This document shows positions 1-6,150 of a stretch of 35,479 bases of DNA, in pieces. This stretch comes from a virus, in IMG/VR virus record IMGVR_UViG_3300035661_000189, positions 1 to 35,479 of that record, one strand, 5' to 3'. A program made the translations under genes and the position numbers. Each line of letters opens with the position of its first letter. Position 1 is the stretch's first letter. Below the pieces are notes generated by a model that ran no database searches, had not been told where the DNA came from, and was given only the letters and a program-made list of their open reading frames with translations.

Positions 1-257
1 CAAATCTTAAGCATATTAATGTTTGGGGAGATGGTGGTGATGCTTATGGTATAGCTCAATTCCATAAAGATACTTTTTATGAATTCTCTAAATTAGCAAA
101 AAAAGAAATGATTAAAAATAAAATGTGGCCTGCTGATTGGTTTAATAGAAACCACCAAATATTTCTATTAGCTTGGGGTCTTGATAATGGATATGAAAAT
201 AGATGGGCATGTTACAGAAAAATAATGATAGAAAAGAAACACCTAAAGTACGAATAG
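1..257 (+). CDS. Lysozyme/lytic transglycosylase-like protein, 3' fragment
   Basis: This open frame enters from the left edge (first full codon at base 3) and stops at 255-257, so only the C-terminal 84 residues are visible. They include a GDGGDAYGIAQFH stretch followed by an aromatic-rich region (WGLDNGYENRW). This pattern is typical of small SLT or lysozyme-fold peptidoglycan hydrolases, in which a glycine-rich GxAxGIxQ turn follows the catalytic glutamate. The catalytic Glu itself would lie upstream of the window. It probably cleaves the cell wall, either at lysis or at DNA entry. The fold is inferred from the motif and the fragment is short. Confidence 0.6.
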   Translation, partial: NLKHINVWGDGGDAYGIAQFHKDTFYEFSKLAKKEMIKNKMWPADWFNRNHQIFLLAWGLDNGYENRWACYRKIMIEKKHLKYE

Positions 258-379
258 TAATAACATATCCAGATATTAATCTTCCAGCAATTAATTTATG
301 GGTATTACCTCCAGCATGGTATTTCTATGCTACACAAGAAGAAAGAAAAAAGTATTATGAAGATATTCTTAATAAGTGA
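209..379 (+). CDS. Small overlapping ORF, 56 aa, unknown function
   Basis: This 56-codon ORF starts with ATG inside the end of the lysozyme-like gene and stops 23 bases inside the next gene. It fills the otherwise empty interval 258-356. The protein starts MLQKNNDRKETPKVRIV, has a hydrophobic aromatic-rich middle (INLWVLPPAWYFYA) and ends in a charged segment (QEERKKYYEDILNK). I do not recognise the family, and no clear Shine-Dalgarno sequence precedes the ATG. Gene packing and a protein-like composition support it. Confidence 0.4.
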   Translation: MLQKNNDRKETPKVRIVITYPDINLPAINLWVLPPAWYFYATQEERKKYYEDILNK

Positions 380-854
380 CACCCATTTTGGACATAGTAA
401 TATTCTTACATTTTTAAATAAGGATGGTAGTAATGTTAGATCATTCCCCTCTGTAGAAATGATGGATGAATATATGATTCAGAATTGGAATAATGTTGTT
501 GGTAAAAATGATAAAGTCTATCATCTTGGTGATCTTACTTTCTCTAATAAAAAACTAAATGAAATTATGCCTAGACTTAATGGAACTAAAGTTCTTATTA
601 AGGGAAACCATGATAATTTAAAACCTAATCAATATCTACAATATTTTAAAGATATAAGGGCTTATCATATTTTAGATAAATTTCTTTTAAGCCACATTCC
701 AGTACATATTGATAGTAGAGAAAGATGGAAAGCTAATATTCATGGGCATTTGCATAATAATATTATTGATGATCCAAATTATATTAATGTAAGTGTAGAA
801 AGAATTAATTATACTCCAATTGATTTTGAGGAGATTAGATCGAGGTTTAAATGA
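357..854 (+). CDS. Calcineurin-like metallophosphatase
   Basis: The 165-residue product carries the full metal-binding signature of the calcineurin-like phosphoesterase superfamily in order: DTHFGH near the N-terminus, GDLTF, KGNHDN, a single His in LSHIPV, and GHLHN. Such enzymes hydrolyse phosphomono- or diesters with two metal ions; in phages they sit among DNA-metabolism genes and may act on nucleotides or nucleic acid ends. I chose the ATG at 357 because the motif-bearing strand begins directly there (MKIFLISDTHF); an in-frame ATG at 327 would add ten Lys-rich residues. Its stop overlaps the polymerase start (ATGA at 851-854). Confidence 0.85.
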   Translation: MKIFLISDTHFGHSNILTFLNKDGSNVRSFPSVEMMDEYMIQNWNNVVGKNDKVYHLGDLTFSNKKLNEIMPRLNGTKVLIKGNHDNLKPNQYLQYFKDIRAYHILDKFLLSHIPVHIDSRERWKANIHGHLHNNIIDDPNYINVSVERINYTPIDFEEIRSRFK

Positions 855-2002
855 ATGTTTTGATATTGGACGTTGAGACTACTATTTCCAATAAGGGTAA
901 TGCATTTGATAAAACTAATAAATTAGTATGTGTTGGTGTAAGAGATAAGTATGGTAATACTGGGATATGGTATGAAGATGGTTTTCATTACACTCAAGAA
1001 GAAATAGATAAATCTGATCTTATTGTAGGATTTAATATTAAATTTGATCTACATTGGCTTCGTAATATTGGTATTGATATTAGTAAAATTAAGGTTTGGG
1101 ATTGCCAACTTGCTGAATTCTTATTGAGTCACCAGCAAAATAAATATCCATCCCTTGATGAAGCAGCAGAGAAGTATGGGTTTAATAAGAAATTAGATAT
1201 AGTTAAAAATGAGTATTGGGACAAAGGTATTGACACAGATATGATTCCAAGAGATATTCTATCTGACTACCTAATCCAAGATTTAATATTAACCCAACAA
1301 GTATATGAAAGACAATTAGCACAATTTCAATCAAATGGTCTTATGCCATTATTTAGATTGCAATGTGCAGACTTACTTGTGTTAGCCGACATCGAGTATA
1401 ATGGAATATACTTTGCATCAGAAAAAGCAATAAAATATGCAGAAGGAATACAGATTGAACTTGATTTAATTTACAAAGAACTTACTAAGTATACTAATGA
1501 TATTCCCATTAATCTTAATAGCAATGATCATGTATCTGTTCTTCTTTACGGTGGGAATATTCTTTTGGATGATAAACTTCCTATTGGAGTATTTAAATCC
1601 GGGGAAAAGAAAGGACAAATAAAATATAAAAATATTATTAAAGAGTACCCTTTACCTCGTCTTATTGAACCACTTAAAGGAACTGAAGTAAAGAAACCAG
1701 AAGGTAGTCAAGAATATTGGAAGGTAAATGATACAGTATTACGTAGTTTAAAATTAAATAAAACTGCTAAAATAATTATTGATCTACTTACTAGATACTC
1801 AGAACTTGAAAAATTACGTAGCACATATTTAATTGGATACTCAAATCTTATTAAAGAAATGAATTGGGATCATAATATGTTACATGGAGTTCTTAATCAA
1901 TGTGTTGCAATAACCGGAAGGTTGAGTAGTAGTAAACCAAATCTTCAAAATGCTGATCCTATAACTAAAGTATTTATGGAAAGTATAAATGACAATAATT
2001 AA
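851..2002 (+). CDS. Family A DNA polymerase, N-terminal part (3'-5' exonuclease and thumb)
   Basis: This 383-residue ORF encodes the proofreading exonuclease and first part of the polymerase domain of a phage family A (Pol I/T7 gp5-like) DNA polymerase. Exo I is LDVETT (Asp7, Glu9), exo II GFNIKFDLHWL, and exo III DYLIQD, so proofreading residues are present. Near the C-terminus is TGRLSSSKPNLQN (355-367), the conserved segment that directly precedes palm motif A. The frame then stops after KVFMESINDNN. Motifs A, B and C lie in the next ORF, which overlaps by 14 bases in the +1 frame. A good ribosome site (GAGG, 5-base spacer) precedes the ATG. The protein alone cannot polymerise. Confidence 0.9.
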   Translation: MNVLILDVETTISNKGNAFDKTNKLVCVGVRDKYGNTGIWYEDGFHYTQEEIDKSDLIVGFNIKFDLHWLRNIGIDISKIKVWDCQLAEFLLSHQQNKYPSLDEAAEKYGFNKKLDIVKNEYWDKGIDTDMIPRDILSDYLIQDLILTQQVYERQLAQFQSNGLMPLFRLQCADLLVLADIEYNGIYFASEKAIKYAEGIQIELDLIYKELTKYTNDIPINLNSNDHVSVLLYGGNILLDDKLPIGVFKSGEKKGQIKYKNIIKEYPLPRLIEPLKGTEVKKPEGSQEYWKVNDTVLRSLKLNKTAKIIIDLLTRYSELEKLRSTYLIGYSNLIKEMNWDHNMLHGVLNQCVAITGRLSSSKPNLQNADPITKVFMESINDNN

Positions 2003-2705
2003 TGCTGATGCAAAAGCTTTAGAAGTTGTCTGTGCTGCCTATTTGTCTCAAGATAAAATAATGATGCAAGAGATAATAGATAAAGTAGATATACATAGTG
2101 CTAATCAAGAGTTATTTAATATTCCAAGACTTATAGCTAAAATTCTGAAATTTAGAATAATTTATGGTGGTACTGAGTACTCCTTTGCAGAAGACCCTGA
2201 TTTTGCAGAAATTTCTACTTCTCCTAAGTACTGGAAAAAGGTAATTGATAAGTATTTTGAAAAGTATCCCGGACTTGCTAGTTGGCATGGGGAATTACTT
2301 AGGCAAGTAGTATCTTCTGGAAAAATTATTACCCCTACAGGACGTACATTTATGTTTGAACCTATTCGTAAGTATAATGGAGAATGGAATTGGCCTATAA
2401 CACAAATTAAAAATTTCCCTGTACAGTCGATTGGAGCTGACTTGATGTCAATTGCTCGTGTATCATTTATGAAAAGGTTTCGAGATGCTAATATTAATGG
2501 CATTATTGTCAATACAGTGCATGATTCTATTGTTTGTGACGTGGATAGTAGCGAAATTATTAAGGTGGGATTATTATTTCACGATGTATTTCGTGACATT
2601 CCCACTAACTTTAATAGGCTTTTTGGAGTTTTATTTAATTTACCATTAACATGTGAGGTTTCAGTAGGAAATAATATGAAAGAGTTGACAGAGTATAAAA
2701 TTTAG
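1989..2705 (+). CDS. Family A DNA polymerase, C-terminal part (palm and fingers)
   Basis: This 238-residue ORF supplies the catalytic polymerase core. Motif A is INADAKALE (Asp7), followed by DIHSANQELF. Motif B is RLIAKILKFRIIYG (residues 47-60, with the Arg, Lys and Tyr of the O-helix). Motif C is TVHDSIVCDV (His178, Asp179), with Ser180 where most Pol I enzymes have Glu. It begins with ATG 14 bases before the end of the N-terminal ORF. GGAAAG stands five bases upstream, so translational restart by coupled ribosomes is plausible. Together the two parts would be about 610-620 residues, a normal phage Pol I length. A sequencing frameshift is the alternative explanation. Confidence 0.9.
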   Translation: MTIINADAKALEVVCAAYLSQDKIMMQEIIDKVDIHSANQELFNIPRLIAKILKFRIIYGGTEYSFAEDPDFAEISTSPKYWKKVIDKYFEKYPGLASWHGELLRQVVSSGKIITPTGRTFMFEPIRKYNGEWNWPITQIKNFPVQSIGADLMSIARVSFMKRFRDANINGIIVNTVHDSIVCDVDSSEIIKVGLLFHDVFRDIPTNFNRLFGVLFNLPLTCEVSVGNNMKELTEYKI

Positions 2706-2713
2706 GTTATAAT
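2685..2713 (+). promoter_or_regulatory. Consensus sigma-70 promoter before the tRNA genes
   Basis: TTGACA at 2685-2690 and TATAAT at 2708-2713 are separated by exactly 17 bases, a perfect match to the bacterial sigma-70 consensus. The site overlaps the last 21 bases of the polymerase gene and lies 24 bases before tRNA-Leu. It would drive the two tRNAs and the SSB-like gene cluster using host RNA polymerase. Confidence 0.85.
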
Positions 2714-2737
2714 ATTAGTATAATGTAAATTTAATAA

Positions 2738-2822
2738 GTGATTGTGGTGGAATGGTATACACAAGGGACTTAAAATCCCTCTCCCAAGTGGTATGAGAGT
2801 TCGAATCTCTCCAGTCACACCA
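2738..2822 (+). tRNA. tRNA-Leu (anticodon TAA), CCA encoded
   Basis: The acceptor stem GTGATTG pairs with CAGTCAC (2812-2818, one G-T pair). The anticodon loop CTTAAAA sits between AGGGA and TCCCT and gives anticodon TAA (reads UUA). A variable arm of about 14 bases marks a class II tRNA. The T stem-loop is GAGAG-TTCGAAT-CTCTC. After discriminator A2819 the CCA end (2820-2822) is encoded. TTA is a very common Leu codon in this AT-rich genome, so the gene probably boosts late translation. Confidence 0.95.
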
Positions 2823-2827
2823 GTATT

Positions 2828-2901
2828 GAGGGATTAGTATAATGGTAATGCAGTGGACTCCAAATCCATTGATAGAGGTTCGATTCCTTTATTCTTCGCC
2901 A
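2828..2901 (+). tRNA. tRNA-Trp (anticodon CCA), CCA encoded
   Basis: Acceptor strand GAGGGAT (2828-2834) pairs with ATTCTTC (2891-2897), with two G-T pairs. The anticodon loop CTCCAAA within GTGGA/TCCAT gives anticodon CCA, tryptophan. The T loop is TTCGATT. Discriminator G2898 is typical for bacterial tRNA-Trp, and CCA is encoded at 2899-2901. It follows tRNA-Leu after 5 bases and is likely co-transcribed with it. TGA serves as a stop in this genome, so this is an ordinary tRNA-Trp and not a sign of code change. Confidence 0.93.
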
Positions 2902-2924
2902 ATTTAACTAAAAGGAAATAATTA

Positions 2925-3488
2925 ATGCAAATTCGTGGTACATTAGTAGCATTTGAAGCAGATGTTCAGGTAGCAAAGAACGGAGGAGGAACATATCCCG
3001 GATCACGTCTTTCATTTCGTGATGAAGCAGGTGCACTTAAAGAAAAACCATTTCATCAAAATGTATTTAAATTTAATGCTATATTGAAAACTCAATTGTC
3101 TAATTTGAAACCTAATGAAGGTTTTGTAGCAGAGGTAGAGAAAGAAGGTGAATTCTGGAATTGGAAGAGTGTACAGCCTGCTGGGGTAGCTTCAGTAGTA
3201 GCAGATAAGGATGTACCTGCAACAGGTAAAGCTACTCCCTATCAAGCTCCTAAGAGCACCTATGCTACTCCAGAAGAAAGGGCACAAACACAGATTTATA
3301 TTGTTCGTCAATCAACATTAACTCAAGCAATTTCATTCTGTGCTGCTAATGCTCCTTACTTCAAAAAGGAACGTACAACAGCAGATATTATTTCTATTGC
3401 AAAAGAATTTGAATCTCATGTAATGGGAATTGAATTTGATGATGGTAGTCCACAAACAATGAAATCAGATGAATATGAGGTTTATTAA
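2925..3488 (+). CDS. Putative single-stranded DNA-binding protein (OB-fold-like)
   Basis: The 187-residue protein begins MQIRGTLVAFEADVQVAKNG, continues with alternating strand-like segments to about residue 85 (WNWKSVQPAG), and has a Pro/Ala/Thr-rich linker and a helical C-terminal third ending in DEYEVY. The opening matches the beta layout of small OB-fold DNA-binding proteins, and its place just ahead of the exonuclease and endonuclease genes fits a phage SSB. It has a strong ribosome site (AAGGA, eight bases before ATG). It ends acidic but lacks the classic DDDIPF tip, which is instead on the 71-residue protein two genes on. The function is inferred from context and general fold. Confidence 0.5.
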   Translation: MQIRGTLVAFEADVQVAKNGGGTYPGSRLSFRDEAGALKEKPFHQNVFKFNAILKTQLSNLKPNEGFVAEVEKEGEFWNWKSVQPAGVASVVADKDVPATGKATPYQAPKSTYATPEERAQTQIYIVRQSTLTQAISFCAANAPYFKKERTTADIISIAKEFESHVMGIEFDDGSPQTMKSDEYEVY

Positions 3489-3670
3489 TGGCTACTAATG
3501 ATATTACTGGTGCAAGATTGATAACTAAACCAAATACCAAAGAATATGAAGAAGGATATGATCGTATTTTTAAACCGAGGGTATATGGTAAAGAAGAAGA
3601 TTCAGATAGATGTTTAAAGAATGAACTCTGTGTTATACATGATAATGAAAAGGATATAATTAATGATTGA
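3488..3670 (+). CDS. Small hypothetical protein, 60 aa
   Basis: A 60-residue, highly charged protein with no membrane segment. It contains repeated charged clusters (KEYEEGYDRIFKPRVYGKEEDSDR) and two cysteines. Start and stop overlap the SSB-like gene by one base and the next gene by eight, as expected for a translationally coupled phage operon. I do not recognise the family; the surroundings suggest a DNA-replication accessory role at most. Confidence 0.6.
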   Translation: MATNDITGARLITKPNTKEYEEGYDRIFKPRVYGKEEDSDRCLKNELCVIHDNEKDIIND

Positions 3671-3878
3671 AGCTAGCGGGTTGTGGTTAAATGAAAGTAA
3701 AGATGGTACTAAGTATTTTAGTGGTAGTATGGGACACTTACGTGTAGTTATTTTTAAGAATACTTTTAAGAAAGAAGGTTCTAATGAACCAGACTACAAA
3801 ATGTACTTTGATGAGCAGGCGAAGAAAACTCCTAAAGAAGTTACACAGACACCATTAGATGATGATATTCCTTTCTAA
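3663..3878 (+). CDS. Small protein with SSB-type acidic tail (DDDIPF)
   Basis: This 71-residue protein has a short beta-rich body (MIEASGLWLNESKDGTKYFSG, then HLRVVIFKNTF and PDYKMYF). Its layout resembles DUF736-type small domains: a DG turn, a hydrophobic strand, a Lys-rich loop, then PDY. Its C-terminus is PLDDDIPF, the same acidic hexapeptide that ends bacterial SSB proteins and docks their partners. It lies between the SSB-like gene and the 5'-3' exonuclease. It may bind SSB partners or be a minimal SSB itself; the tail is visible, the role is inferred. Confidence 0.6.
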   Translation: MIEASGLWLNESKDGTKYFSGSMGHLRVVIFKNTFKKEGSNEPDYKMYFDEQAKKTPKEVTQTPLDDDIPF

Positions 3879-3880
3879 TT

Positions 3881-4567
3881 ATGCTATTAATTGATGCAGA
3901 TATAATTGCTTACAGAGCTGCTGCATCGGCAGAAAATGAAAATATTGATATAGCAATATCTCGTACTGATTCTATGATGATGGAATTATTGTCTTTTGAC
4001 AATAAATATCTTTCATTTTTATCTGGAGAAAATAATTTCCGTAAAGTAATCAATCCAGAATATAAAGCTAATCGTAAAGATATTATTAAACCAATTTATC
4101 TTAATGATTGCAAACAATATCTTATTGATGAATTTAAATCTATAGTTACGGATGGGTATGAAGCAGACGACGCGTTAGGGTTTAATCAAACAGAAGAGAC
4201 GGTCATATGTTCCATTGATAAAGATTTAATGATGATCCCCGGAATGCACTATAATTTTGTCAAGAAAGAATATCATGAAGTGTCTGAATTAGATGGTATT
4301 AAACAATTCTACAGACAAATGCTTATTGGGGATTCAGTTGATAATATCATGGGTATTAAAGGAATTGGTAAAGTTAAAGCTGCGAAATTAATTGATCCTC
4401 TTGAAAATGAAGAGGAAATGTATAATTTAGTAGCTAATCTTTATTTTATGCCTAATGAACCAATAATAAGTAGATTTAATATAAATGCAGACTGCCTATG
4501 GATATGGCGTAAGGAAGGGGAAAGGTTCTCCCACCGATATGAGAATAACCAAAAGAACTGCTCGTAA
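3881..4567 (+). CDS. 5'-3' exonuclease (FEN/PIN-like, T7 gp6-type)
   Basis: The 228-residue protein carries the acidic residues of the 5'-nuclease (FEN) superfamily: Asp5 and Asp7 in LLIDADIIAYR, GYEADDALG (Glu94, Asp96, Asp97), CSIDKDL (Asp113, Asp115) and IGDSVDNIMGIKGIG. This last segment runs into a helix-hairpin-helix (157-168, GIKGIGKVKAAKL). Such enzymes remove RNA primers and degrade host DNA in T7-like phages. Its last 83 bases overlap endonuclease I in another frame. The start is two bases after the preceding stop. Confidence 0.88.
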   Translation: MLLIDADIIAYRAAASAENENIDIAISRTDSMMMELLSFDNKYLSFLSGENNFRKVINPEYKANRKDIIKPIYLNDCKQYLIDEFKSIVTDGYEADDALGFNQTEETVICSIDKDLMMIPGMHYNFVKKEYHEVSELDGIKQFYRQMLIGDSVDNIMGIKGIGKVKAAKLIDPLENEEEMYNLVANLYFMPNEPIISRFNINADCLWIWRKEGERFSHRYENNQKNCS

Positions 4568-4949
4568 AGAGGCAATTCAAAATGGATTCCGATCTAATTT
4601 TGAATTTAATTTCTTTAAAAAGATTGAGTCTCTTAAACTAAATGTTCAATATGAAACTGATAAATTAGTTTACATTCAACCTGAAAAGAAAAGAAATTAT
4701 CTTCCAGATTGGAAAATAAAACCAAAGACTTATATCGAAACTAAAGGTATATTTTCCAGTACTGATAGACAAAAGATTCTCTTTGTTATTAAATGTAATC
4801 CAGAAATAAAATTATATATATTATTTCAGAATAGTAAATTAACATTAAATAAGAAATCAAAAACTACTTATTCAGATTGGTGTGATAAAATGAATATAGA
4901 GTGGGCAGATATTAAAAATGAACGTAAATGGAGACAATGGTTTGAATAA
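4485..4949 (+). CDS. Endonuclease I (Holliday-junction resolvase, T7 gp3-like)
   Basis: Residues 36-120 align by eye with T7 endonuclease I: RSNFEFNFFKKIE (Glu40), YLPDWKI (Asp75), YIETKGIFSSTDRQK (Glu85, Lys87), then the TYSDWCDKMNIEWAD segment near the C-terminus. The Glu/Asp/Glu-x-Lys set is the PD-(D/E)XK active centre. The enzyme resolves four-way junctions and branches before packaging. The start is uncertain: ATG at 4485 lies deep in the exonuclease gene, while an in-frame ATG at 4539 would remove 18 residues without touching conserved parts. Confidence 0.9.
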   Translation: MQTAYGYGVRKGKGSPTDMRITKRTARKEAIQNGFRSNFEFNFFKKIESLKLNVQYETDKLVYIQPEKKRNYLPDWKIKPKTYIETKGIFSSTDRQKILFVIKCNPEIKLYILFQNSKLTLNKKSKTTYSDWCDKMNIEWADIKNERKWRQWFE

Positions 4950-4956
4950 AAATGGA

Positions 4957-5184
4957 ATGTATGTAATTGAATGGAGAGATCATTTTTCTACTGAAGGATT
5001 TTATAGTAGAGATATGGAAGAATTTACAGATGCAAGTTTAATCTTTAGGTCTCTTGGATTCTTTATTAAAGAAGATACTAATTATTTTCACTTTGCTCGC
5101 ACTATTGGTACAGAAGATTGTGCAGATATTATGTCAATTATGAAGAATCAAATTATATCTATTGAGGAAATTGAAGAAGAATGA
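4957..5184 (+). CDS. Conserved phage protein of unknown function, 75 aa
   Basis: The protein begins MYVIEWRDHFSTEGF, continues with a short strand and the segment RSLGFFIKEDTNYFHFAR, and ends very acidic (ISIEEIEEE). A W-x-DH-S...GF/WxIKED pattern is familiar to me from many small phage proteins of unknown function near replication genes. I place the start at 4957, seven bases after the endonuclease stop, because the conserved pattern begins there; an upstream ATG at 4918 would add 13 Asn/Gly-rich residues. Its end overlaps the next gene by four bases (ATGA). Confidence 0.65.
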   Translation: MYVIEWRDHFSTEGFYSRDMEEFTDASLIFRSLGFFIKEDTNYFHFARTIGTEDCADIMSIMKNQIISIEEIEEE

Positions 5185-5927
5185 AAATACTATTACTTGA
5201 CATTGAAACTGCACCAAATGTTGCTCATATATGGGGCTTATTTAAACAAAATGTAGGTATTAATCAGATTATGGAAAGTAGTTACGTTCTTTGTTGGGCT
5301 GCTAAATGGCTTGATGAAAAGGAAATTAAATTCTCTTCTGTTCAAAAAACTAATCCAAAACGTATGCTATTGAAGATATGGGATTTATTAGATGAAGCAG
5401 ATGCAGTTATTCATTATAATGGAACTAAGTTTGATATTCCAACATTAAATAAAGAATTTCTTCTTTATGGATTGACTCCTCCTTCACCATATAAACAAAT
5501 TGATTTACTTCGTGTAGCACGTAATCAATTTAAGTTTCCTTCTAATAAACTTGACTATGTTGCACAGGCATTAGGTCTTGGTAAAAAGACTAAGCATATT
5601 GGGCATGAATTGTGGATTCAGTGTATGGCGAATAATCCCGAAGCTTGGGGTATGATGGAAGAATATAACAAAAATGATGTTACTCTTCTTGAACAAGTTT
5701 ATGGTAAATTAATTCCTTGGATTAAAACCCACGCTAATTACTCTCTTCATTCAACTAATCCAGAAGTATGTCCTAATTGTGGTGGAACTCATTATCAAAA
5801 AAGGGGATTCTATTATACAAGTAATTGTCAATATCAACGATATAAATGTCAGGAATGTGGTACATGGTTTAGAACAACTAAATCAATACCAAAAGAAAAA
5901 GGAGAAAAGTTTGTCTTTGCTTCCTAA
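5181..5927 (+). CDS. DnaQ/RNase H-like 3'-5' exonuclease with C-terminal zinc ribbon
   Basis: The first 180 residues form a DEDD-type exonuclease: LLLDIETAP (Asp7, Glu9), VIHYNGTKFDIPTLN (Asn80, Asp85) and EEYNKNDVTLL (Tyr162, Asp166). This places it in the RNase_H_2/YprB-like branch and not in the polymerase-fused type. After a linker, residues 197-226 hold CPNC and CQEC pairs, a four-cysteine zinc ribbon that could grip nucleic acid. The protein is separate from the exonuclease domain of the polymerase, so the phage has two potential 3'-5' exonucleases. It may help host DNA breakdown, end processing or repair; the substrate is unknown. Confidence 0.85.
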   Translation: MKILLLDIETAPNVAHIWGLFKQNVGINQIMESSYVLCWAAKWLDEKEIKFSSVQKTNPKRMLLKIWDLLDEADAVIHYNGTKFDIPTLNKEFLLYGLTPPSPYKQIDLLRVARNQFKFPSNKLDYVAQALGLGKKTKHIGHELWIQCMANNPEAWGMMEEYNKNDVTLLEQVYGKLIPWIKTHANYSLHSTNPEVCPNCGGTHYQKRGFYYTSNCQYQRYKCQECGTWFRTTKSIPKEKGEKFVFAS

Positions 5928-6150
5928 ACAAGACTTTACATATCAAGATAAAGTAACTGAATTTATTGATAAATCTTCTACTGATTTAGTTATTAAAGAT
6001 ATGAAACAACGTGAGATATTTGGATTTAAGAAATATAATAAATATCTTACAGAAAAGACAGATGAGGATATGCTGCAACATCTATATGAAGAATTACTTG
6101 ATGGTGCAGTTTATATTCGTACTCTTATTGAACAAAGGAAAAAGAAATGA
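5911..6150 (+). CDS. Small conserved phage protein, 79 aa, TTG start
   Basis: I start this gene at TTG 5911 because GGAG lies six bases upstream. Everything further 5' in this frame (back to a GTG at 5779) only shadows the zinc-ribbon exonuclease. The 79-residue product ends in a helix DMLQHLYEELLDGAVYIRTLIEQ, similar to a helical segment common in small phage proteins with a YEELLDxAVYxR pattern. It is probably all-helical and soluble. Its function is unknown. It overlaps the next gene by four bases (ATGA). Confidence 0.65.
   Translation: MSLLPKQDFTYQDKVTEFIDKSSTDLVIKDMKQREIFGFKKYNKYLTEKTDEDMLQHLYEELLDGAVYIRTLIEQRKKK

Noticed and set aside
1228-1260. TTGACA followed at 17 bases by GATATT inside the polymerase gene
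   Set aside because: The -10 has two mismatches including the first T, and the site is within a well-supported coding region.
2162-2512. A 116-codon open frame on the minus strand
   Set aside because: It is antisense to the polymerase palm domain, whose motifs confirm the plus-strand frame.
2738-2901. Sign of an altered genetic code from the phage tRNA-Trp
   Set aside because: The anticodon is CCA, not TCA, and TGA ends many genes here in overlap with the next start.
4190-4212. Another CGGTCA-containing string (ACGGTCATATG)
   Set aside because: It lies within the exonuclease coding sequence, lacks the following G-N-TTTA part and is far from the cluster of motif copies.
5779-5910. Extended N-terminus of the 79-residue protein back to GTG 5779
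   Set aside because: It overlaps the zinc-ribbon codons in another frame and lacks a ribosome site; TTG 5911 with GGAG six bases upstream is better.
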